From contig CALMYW010000088.1 in the NCBI GenBank assembly GCA_937873665.1, positions 1 through 6,505 on the forward strand: a DNA stretch of 6,505 nucleotides, given 5' to 3'. Both the position numbers and the translations under genes were made by a program. Of the stretch, positions 1 through 5,136 are shown one piece after another (the stretch's first letter is position 1; every line of letters starts with the position of its first letter). The notes beneath the pieces are model-generated. The model was not told the DNA's origin. It saw nothing but the letters and a program-made list of their open reading frames with translations, and did no database searches. The stretch is from an uncultured Sphingorhabdus sp. (GTDB taxonomy: Bacteria > Pseudomonadota > Alphaproteobacteria > Sphingomonadales > Sphingomonadaceae).

Positions 1-221
1 CCACCGAGACCCCGATCGGCCACCTGCCGGCCCCGGGTGCCTTGAACCTCGACGGGCTCTCGCTGGATGCCGAGGCGATCCAGAAGCTGTTCGGCGTCGA
101 CCGCGACGGCTGGCGCGCCGAGTTCGACGCGATCGCAGGCTACCTGGCCGACTACGGGCCGCGGATGCCGGAGGCGCTTGTGCGCCAGGCTAGGGAAATT
201 GCAGCGCAGCTGGTCCCATGA
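1..221 (+). CDS. pckG: Phosphoenolpyruvate carboxykinase (GTP), C-terminal fragment (5' end outside window)
   Basis: This is the last 72 codons of a gene that enters from the left; the reading frame begins at base 3 and ends at TGA 219-221. The visible peptide opens with TPIGHLPAPGALNLDGLSL, which matches the characteristic C-terminal segment of GTP-dependent PEP carboxykinases (T-P-I-G-x-x-P ... L-x-x-x-G-L), followed by the usual amphipathic tail with W-R-A-E-F and Y-G-x-R-M-P-E-A-L. The family converts oxaloacetate plus GTP to phosphoenolpyruvate, GDP and CO2 in the cytosol, the entry step of gluconeogenesis. The catalytic core, with its metal- and nucleotide-binding residues, lies outside the window, so activity cannot be judged. 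The fragment is about 70% GC, far above the genes to its right, and probably reflects the native composition of the genome. No convincing intrinsic terminator follows the stop codon. The assignment rests on the tail motif only; it is quite secure, but short. Confidence 0.85.
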   Translation, partial: TETPIGHLPAPGALNLDGLSLDAEAIQKLFGVDRDGWRAEFDAIAGYLADYGPRMPEALVRQAREIAAQLVP

Positions 222-279
222 ACCTCATTCCGGATGAAACTGAATACGGCTTTATCAGGCTGAATTGTGGCTGAGGGGC

Positions 280-309
280 TTGTTAAGGATTTGTTGCGTG
301 CTCTATAGT
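280..309 (+). promoter_or_regulatory. Candidate sigma70-type promoter of the TonB-dependent receptor gene
   Basis: A -35-like TTGTTA (280-285, 4 of 6 matches to TTGACA) is followed after 18 bases by a -10-like TATAGT (304-309, 5 of 6 matches to TATAAT). Transcription would start near 315-317 and leave a 5' UTR of about 70 bases. The site lies in the only AT-richer stretch of the 165-base spacer after pckG and points toward the receptor. The element is inferred from consensus and position only. Confidence 0.5.
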
Positions 310-321
310 CGGCGAGTCGGG

Positions 322-335
322 CCGGCTCAGGCCGG
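322..335 (+). other. Small GC hairpin in the receptor 5' UTR
   Basis: CCGGC (322-326) and GCCGG (331-335) pair perfectly around a TCAG loop, giving a 5-bp all-GC stem just downstream of the predicted transcription start. Such a 5'-terminal stem could stabilise the mRNA. It is short and may be incidental in GC-rich DNA. Confidence 0.3.
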
Positions 336-371
336 ACGTACATGTACATCTTTGGTCACAACTGTCCCTAT

Positions 372-377
372 GGGGGG
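372..377 (+). promoter_or_regulatory. G-rich ribosome-binding site that selects the receptor start at 387
   Basis: A run of six G (372-377) lies 9 bases before ATG 387. The reading frame is open upstream to an ATG at 342, but that start has no purine-rich site and would place 15 residues, including a Cys, in front of an otherwise ordinary signal peptide. The G run together with the signal peptide beginning MASNYIAKGLKRSAL favours 387. Confidence 0.6.
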
Positions 378-386
378 TTACACACA

Positions 387-3300
387 ATGGCTTCCAATTA
401 CATTGCCAAAGGCCTGAAGCGTAGCGCGCTGACCGTTGCACTCGGTCTGTCGTTCGTGGGTGGCGTGCAGGCCCAGACGAATACCGCAGGTGCGGTGACG
501 GGTCGCGCGACGTCGGGCGACACCATCACCATCAGCAACCCGTCGACCGGCTTCAGCCGCACGATCACGGTGGGCGCGGATGGCGGCTACCGCTTCTCGC
601 AGCTGCCGACCGGCCAGTACCAGATCAGCCGCAACGGCGGTGCGCCGCGTAATGTCGTGGTGCAGGTCGGCGGTGCGTCGAATATCGACTTCGCCTCAAA
701 TGACGCCACGACCCTTGATACGGTGACTGTGGTCGGGACTGGCGCCGTTAATCCCATCGATGTCTCTTCTGTGGAATCTTCCACCGTGCTGACGGCGGAG
801 CAGATCAAGGCGATCCCGGTGGCGCAGAATGCCACTGCTGTCGCGCTTCTCGCGCCCGGCACCGTCCGCGGCGATGCTGCCTTCGGCAATCTCGCTTCGT
901 TCGGTGGCTCCTCGGTCGCGGAAAACCAGTACTACATCAACGGTTTCAACATCACGAACACGTTCCGTAACCTGAACTTCTCGCAAGTGCCGTTCGAGGC
1001 GATTGCCGAGCAGCAGGTGAAGACCGGTGGTTACGGCGCCGAATTTGGTCGCTCGCTCGGCGGCGTGATCAACCAGATCACCAAGCGTGGTTCGAACGAC
1101 TTCCAAGCGGGTGGCAACATCTACTACACGCCGGAGAGTCTCACGGAAGCCGGCAAAGACACTTATTACTCCAATCCGCTGACGCCGACCGATTTCGGCA
1201 AGCTCCGTTCTGACAACTCCAAGGACGGCGGTTGGAACGCGACTGCCAACATCTGGGCCAGCGGTGCGCTTATCAAGGACAAGCTCTTTGCCTATGGCTT
1301 GATTTCGTACACGCGCAGCTCCAATGACGCGTGGGGTACCACGCTGGCCACCACCAATGCCCACACGGAGAACAAGAATCCGAAGTGGCTGTTGAAGATG
1401 GATTGGAACATTACCGACAACCACATCTTGGAGTTCACGGGGTTCTCTGACAAACAGAAGAACTACGTGGATACCTATCTGAATACCCGTGGGGTGTTGG
1501 ATCGCACCACGTATGTCGGCCAGACCGTCAACACTCAGGGCGGTAACAACTATGTCCTCAAGTACACCGGCTACCTGACTGATACCTTCACTCTGTCGGC
1601 GCTCTACGGTCATGGCGAATTCTCGCGTGCCACTTACCTCATCGGTGCGGACGGCAGCAAGGCTTCCTACGACGGCGACATTTCCGCCCCGGTTCAGCAA
1701 GGTTGCCCGATCGTCGTCGACTCTCGTCTTGCTTTGCAGCAGGGCCTGACCGGTTCGTATTCGAGCAAGTGCAACATCAGTGGTGGCTCGCTCAATCGTA
1801 TCGATTCCGGCGACACGCGCGATCAGTTCCGCATCGACGCCGAGTGGCAGCTGGGCAGCCATCTGGTTCGGTTCGGATATGACCGTGACGACTACGAGTC
1901 CGTGGCCGGTACCGCCCTGGAAGGCGGTTACCAGTGGACCTATCAGTCGCTGACCGCCCCCGTTGGCACGACTCCCGGTCAGGACATCGTGCAGAAGCAG
2001 TATTTCAGCCAGGGCGCGACAGTCAAGGTCAAGCAGCAGGCGTTCTACATCGAAGATAGCTGGAACATCACCGATAACTTCATCGCTTACATCGGTGGTC
2101 GTTGGGATACCTTCGAGAACATCAATGGCGATGGGGCCACTTACGTCAAGATCAAGAACCAGTTCGGCCCGCGGTTGGGCTTCAGCTGGGATGTGTTCGG
2201 CGATTCCACGTTCAAGGTGTTCGGCAACGCCGGTCGTTACGCGCTGCCGCTGACGCCGTCGGTTGCAGTCCGCGGTGCCTCCGCCTCGCTGTTCAGTCGC
2301 GAAACGTTTACGTTCACGGGCGTGAACCCGACCACGGGCGAGCCGACTGGCCTCGTGTCGCGCGGGGACTTCTTCTATCTGAACGGTGAAGACGGCCAAG
2401 CCAAGAACCCGGCGACGATCGCGTCTGCAAACTTGAAGCCGATGTTCCAGGATGAATACATTCTGGGCTTCCAGAAGCAGCTCACGGATAATTTCTCGCT
2501 GGGCATGCGCGCCATTCACCGCGACCTGAAGCAGGCCATCGACGACAACTGCGATTATGCCGCGCTGCTGACGACCGCTGGATTCGATTACAACTCGGCG
2601 CACCATGCGTGGGAGCGCGATGGCAAGGCCGCGTTGTTGCCGAGTGCCGGTTTGCCCTACTGCCGCATGTTCAACCCGGGTGAAGATGCGATTTGGCTGT
2701 CTGACTTCTTCGGTGATGGAACGCTCGAGGAAACGACCATTCCGGGCGAGTTGCTCAGCCCGAAGGCCAAGCGCAAGTACACGGCGTTGGAGGTGTTCTT
2801 CGAACACACCACCGACAAGTTCTTCTTGCAGGGCTCCTACACCTTCGCGAAGAGCATCGGCAACACCGAGGGTGGCGTGAAGTCCGATATCGGTCAGGCC
2901 GATACCAGCGTCACGCAGGATTTCGACTACAAGGAGTTGACCGTCGACACGTACGGATACCTCCCGAATGATCGCCGTCATTCGTTCAAGCTGTTCGGCA
3001 ACTACGAGTGGACGGATCAGTGGAGCACTGGCTTCAACTACTTGGTCCAATCGGGTCGTCCGCTGAACTGCCTCGGCGTCCTTGATCTCAATCCGCTGCC
3101 GCCGGTCTACAACCCTGATGGTTCGGTCAAGACCAAGAACTACCGTCCTCATCCGTACGGTTCCTCGTTCATGCGATGCGGCACCACTGTGAATGGCGGT
3201 TATGATGACCCCACCGTGAAGCGTGTGCCGCGCGGTACTGCGGGTCGTTTGCCGTGGACCCAGTCCCTGGATGTCAATGTGGCTTACAAGCCGTCTTGGG

Positions 3301-3476
3301 CACCGGGGCTGACGATGAAGGTGGATGTTTTCAACATCTTGAACTCGCAGAAGGAGACCTCCGTGGTTGAAACCGCGGAAGTTCGTTCGACGGGCCTGCC
3401 CTCCAATACGTACCTGCTGCCGGCGTCCTTCCAGGCCCCGCGTTCCGTCCGTTTCATGGTGCAGTACGATTTCTAA
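387..3476 (+). CDS. Oar-like TonB-dependent outer-membrane receptor with N-terminal carboxypeptidase-regulatory-like domain
   Basis: This 1029-residue protein is an energised outer-membrane gate, driven by TonB-ExbB-ExbD. Residues 1-29 form a signal peptide: a KGLKR basic end, a hydrophobic core, and predicted cleavage after VQA. Residues about 32-103 are a carboxypeptidase-regulatory-like beta-sandwich (G-R-A ... I-T-I-S-N-P-S-T-G ... G-x-Y-R-F-x-x-L-P-T-G-x-Y), as in the Oar/OmpA-related receptors. A TonB-box-like DTVTVVG lies at 111-117. The plug covers about 125-235 and contains YYINGFN (182-188) and the strongly conserved TGGYGAEFGRSLGGVIN (213-229). The rest is beta-barrel, with LPNDRRH at 859-865, typical of Oar-type barrels, and the end FMVQYDF with the terminal Phe used by the BAM machinery. 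Only six Cys occur in the mature protein, in three close pairs (440/462, 722/759, 895/931), probably loop disulfides. The length fits the family (about 1000-1070). The gene ends in tandem stops TAA-TAG. TTA, CTA and TCA codons are absent across roughly 818 consecutive codons, which implies strong codon selection. The cargo is unknown: Oar relatives have been linked to protein or peptide handling rather than classical siderophores, but the sequence does not settle this. A start at 342 is possible but less likely. Confidence 0.96.
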   Translation: MASNYIAKGLKRSALTVALGLSFVGGVQAQTNTAGAVTGRATSGDTITISNPSTGFSRTITVGADGGYRFSQLPTGQYQISRNGGAPRNVVVQVGGASNIDFASNDATTLDTVTVVGTGAVNPIDVSSVESSTVLTAEQIKAIPVAQNATAVALLAPGTVRGDAAFGNLASFGGSSVAENQYYINGFNITNTFRNLNFSQVPFEAIAEQQVKTGGYGAEFGRSLGGVINQITKRGSNDFQAGGNIYYTPESLTEAGKDTYYSNPLTPTDFGKLRSDNSKDGGWNATANIWASGALIKDKLFAYGLISYTRSSNDAWGTTLATTNAHTENKNPKWLLKMDWNITDNHILEFTGFSDKQKNYVDTYLNTRGVLDRTTYVGQTVNTQGGNNYVLKYTGYLTDTFTLSALYGHGEFSRATYLIGADGSKASYDGDISAPVQQGCPIVVDSRLALQQGLTGSYSSKCNISGGSLNRIDSGDTRDQFRIDAEWQLGSHLVRFGYDRDDYESVAGTALEGGYQWTYQSLTAPVGTTPGQDIVQKQYFSQGATVKVKQQAFYIEDSWNITDNFIAYIGGRWDTFENINGDGATYVKIKNQFGPRLGFSWDVFGDSTFKVFGNAGRYALPLTPSVAVRGASASLFSRETFTFTGVNPTTGEPTGLVSRGDFFYLNGEDGQAKNPATIASANLKPMFQDEYILGFQKQLTDNFSLGMRAIHRDLKQAIDDNCDYAALLTTAGFDYNSAHHAWERDGKAALLPSAGLPYCRMFNPGEDAIWLSDFFGDGTLEETTIPGELLSPKAKRKYTALEVFFEHTTDKFFLQGSYTFAKSIGNTEGGVKSDIGQADTSVTQDFDYKELTVDTYGYLPNDRRHSFKLFGNYEWTDQWSTGFNYLVQSGRPLNCLGVLDLNPLPPVYNPDGSVKTKNYRPHPYGSSFMRCGTTVNGGYDDPTVKRVPRGTAGRLPWTQSLDVNVAYKPSWAPGLTMKVDVFNILNSQKETSVVETAEVRSTGLPSNTYLLPASFQAPRSVRFMVQYDF

Positions 3477-3507
3477 TAGCTAACAACGTTTCATCTGTGC
3501 CACTCTG

Positions 3508-3542
3508 GCGGCCACCCTGATGGGTGGCCGCTTTTTTTTTTT
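3508..3542 (+). terminator. Strong intrinsic (Rho-independent) terminator after the receptor gene
   Basis: A perfect 10-bp stem, GCGGCCACCC (3508-3517) pairing with GGGTGGCCGC (3522-3531), closes a TGAT tetraloop and is followed directly by eleven T (3532-3542). It is placed to end the receptor transcript. The T tract ends one base before the AAGGA ribosome-binding site of the next gene, so the downstream sulfotransferase pair must be expressed by read-through or from some unrecognised start. Confidence 0.95.
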
Positions 3543-3547
3543 AAGGA
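3543..3547 (+). promoter_or_regulatory. Shine-Dalgarno sequence deciding the start of the first sulfotransferase
   Basis: AAGGA sits immediately after the terminator T tract. Three ATGs follow, at 3551, 3555 and 3561. The one at 3551 is out of frame and closes after seven codons. The in-frame ATG at 3555 lies 7 bases from the SD, the best spacing, while 3561 is 13 bases away. The start at 3555 is therefore preferred. Confidence 0.65.
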
Positions 3548-3554
3548 CAGATGC

Positions 3555-5135
3555 ATGCCCATGAGCCTGCGTGAACTATGGGAGCAAGCGCACGCGTATG
3601 AGATGGCGGGAAACCTGGAAGCAGCCTCCACGGTATATAGACGTATCGTTGGCATCGACACGGACCAGCCTTTTGCGTGGCTCAGACTGTCACAAATGGC
3701 GCGTCGTGAAGGTGCGTTCAGAGATGCTCTGAGCTATTGCTTGCAGGCTGCGACGGCGGTGACCCGCACCAAACGCGCAACCGTGCTTTCCCAGGTTACG
3801 CAATGCCTCCTACACTACGACGAAAGGGAACTTGTCACCCGGTTAATTTCGCAAGCACAATGGACCGATCCAGTCGTCCTTCAACAGTCCGCCGTCCTTG
3901 CGCAGCATCTCAGCCTCGCGGATGCTCACCAACTTTCGTTGTCCTTGTCCGAGCACGCGCTCAGGTTCGCACCAGCCAATCATTTGCTTCATTTTTTGAG
4001 AGGCAACGCGCTTAGGTACCTAGGACAGTTGGAAAACGCCACTGAAGCTTACGAGGCATCCATCCGAGCGGCCCCCTCATTCGCGGACGCGCACTGGGCA
4101 CTTTCTAGTCACGAGCCTTCCCGCGTTGACATCGGGAGAACGGAAAGAATTGCGCGTGAGCTCGAGAGTGATCGTCAGCCGCCTATCGCTCGCGCAATGC
4201 TCAACTACGCCCTATTCCGTGAATACGATTCAATGTCGAGAATCCCCGAAGCATGGGATTCTCTGATGCGCGGAGCCGGATTGATGAAGAGTTTGCAAGG
4301 GGCTAATGGATTTTCTCGGGACTTCATTCAGCCGCTATCCGATGTAATGAACAGGCTGACTAAACTTGAAGCTGGAACTACTCGAAGGAGTGGCGTAGCC
4401 GAAGCAGATGCACCCACTCCGGTATTTATAGTCGGCATGCCTCGCACCGGCACTACTCTGGTCGAACGAATTCTGTCCAATCACAGCTTGATCGAAACTC
4501 TGGGCGAGTCTAACGCGCTTCGTATGGCAGTTAATTATGTGAGTGATAGCTTTCTTCCGGACGATTACAGCCTCGATCAGAATTCCAAAATTGATTATGC
4601 AAAAGTTGCGGTTGAGTATGCGAAGCGGGCGAAGGGTCAAAAGAGAGAAGTGGTGTTGCTGGACAAGAACCCAATGAACATCATCTTGGCCGATGTAATC
4701 ATCGCGGGAACTCCAAACGCCAAAATGATTTGTCTGCGTAGGGGCAGGAACGATACTGTCTTCTCTAACGTTCGTGAGATTTTCCCGGGTGGTGGATACG
4801 AATATTCCTACGACATTTCCGAGGCGGTGTCATACACCGAGAAAATGCATGAGTTGATGGAGTATGTTAGCGAACAGTGGCCTGGCCGTTGCCTTGTAGT
4901 GGATTACGAAGAGCTCGTAGTCGAACCGGAACGCAATAGTTTGAAAATCACCGAATTCATCGGGATCCCGCATGAGCCTGGTCTCACTGATATTCAAGCT
5001 AATTCCCGCCCTAGCTCAACGGCCAGCAGCACGCAAATCCGAGACCCCATCAATACAAAAGGTGTCGGTTCGTGGTTACGTTACCGAGAGTTCCTAACGC
5101 CGTTCCTGGAAGTAAGCACTAGAGATCGGTTCTGA
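3555..5135 (+). CDS. TPR-containing PAPS-dependent sulfotransferase, first of two paralogues
   Basis: This 526-residue soluble protein has no signal peptide or membrane segment. Residues about 5-175 carry tetratricopeptide repeats (clear units near 5-38, 39-69, 105-142 and 143-175), likely a docking surface for a protein or peptide partner. A linker helix region (208-246) follows, then a sulfotransferase domain of the Sulfotransfer_3 type from about 288. The 5'-phosphosulfate loop is VFIVGMPRTGTTLVERIL (290-307). Gly317-Glu318 sits where protein-tyrosine sulfotransferases carry their catalytic Glu. DKNP is at 370-373. The 3'-phosphate site is LRRGRNDTVFS (394-404), keeping an Arg and a Ser eight residues apart but with the usual R-D-P replaced by R-G-R. 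VVDYEELVVEPE (448-459) and the C-terminal R-P-S-S-T-A-S ... Q-I-R-D-P-I ... W-L-R-Y segment are also family hallmarks. The family moves sulfate from PAPS to a hydroxyl in the cytosol; whether the acceptor here is tyrosine, sugar or small molecule is unknown. The gene is about 50% GC and uses rare codons that its upstream neighbour avoids. It is probably co-transcribed with the paralogue one base downstream. Confidence 0.93.
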   Translation: MPMSLRELWEQAHAYEMAGNLEAASTVYRRIVGIDTDQPFAWLRLSQMARREGAFRDALSYCLQAATAVTRTKRATVLSQVTQCLLHYDERELVTRLISQAQWTDPVVLQQSAVLAQHLSLADAHQLSLSLSEHALRFAPANHLLHFLRGNALRYLGQLENATEAYEASIRAAPSFADAHWALSSHEPSRVDIGRTERIARELESDRQPPIARAMLNYALFREYDSMSRIPEAWDSLMRGAGLMKSLQGANGFSRDFIQPLSDVMNRLTKLEAGTTRRSGVAEADAPTPVFIVGMPRTGTTLVERILSNHSLIETLGESNALRMAVNYVSDSFLPDDYSLDQNSKIDYAKVAVEYAKRAKGQKREVVLLDKNPMNIILADVIIAGTPNAKMICLRRGRNDTVFSNVREIFPGGGYEYSYDISEAVSYTEKMHELMEYVSEQWPGRCLVVDYEELVVEPERNSLKITEFIGIPHEPGLTDIQANSRPSSTASSTQIRDPINTKGVGSWLRYREFLTPFLEVSTRDRF

Positions 5136-5136
5136 G

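Noticed and set aside
222..300. Terminator after pckG
   Set aside because: No stable stem followed by a T run could be found; the only complementary bits (CCTCA 223-227 with TGAGG 272-276) are far apart and lack a T tract.
152..349. Minus-strand 65-codon open frame over the pckG tail and spacer
   Set aside because: It overlaps the real pckG frame and the promoter region, has no recognisable motif, and is typical of GC-rich antisense frames.
342..386. In-frame N-terminal extension of the receptor from ATG 342
   Set aside because: It has no ribosome-binding site, would put a Cys-containing 15-residue leader before a normal signal peptide, and the start at 387 has a G-rich site at good spacing.
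370..417. Fifteen-codon out-of-frame ORF overlapping the receptor start
   Set aside because: Its ATG lies inside the sequence leading to the ribosome-binding site, it has no site of its own, and its composition is that of the out-of-frame signal-peptide region.
696..3152. Long open frame of 818 codons on the minus strand, antisense to the receptor
   Set aside because: Its codons are exactly in register with the sense codons, so it stays open simply because the receptor lacks TTA, CTA and TCA codons. The predicted protein is Arg/Val/Glu-rich without recognisable domains. It is a codon-bias shadow.
3440..3507. Possible independent promoter for the sulfotransferases at the receptor 3' end (TCTAAT at 3472-3477)
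   Set aside because: The -10-like hexamer matches 5 of 6 but there is no -35 element at proper spacing, and any such transcript would still meet the strong terminator at 3508-3542.
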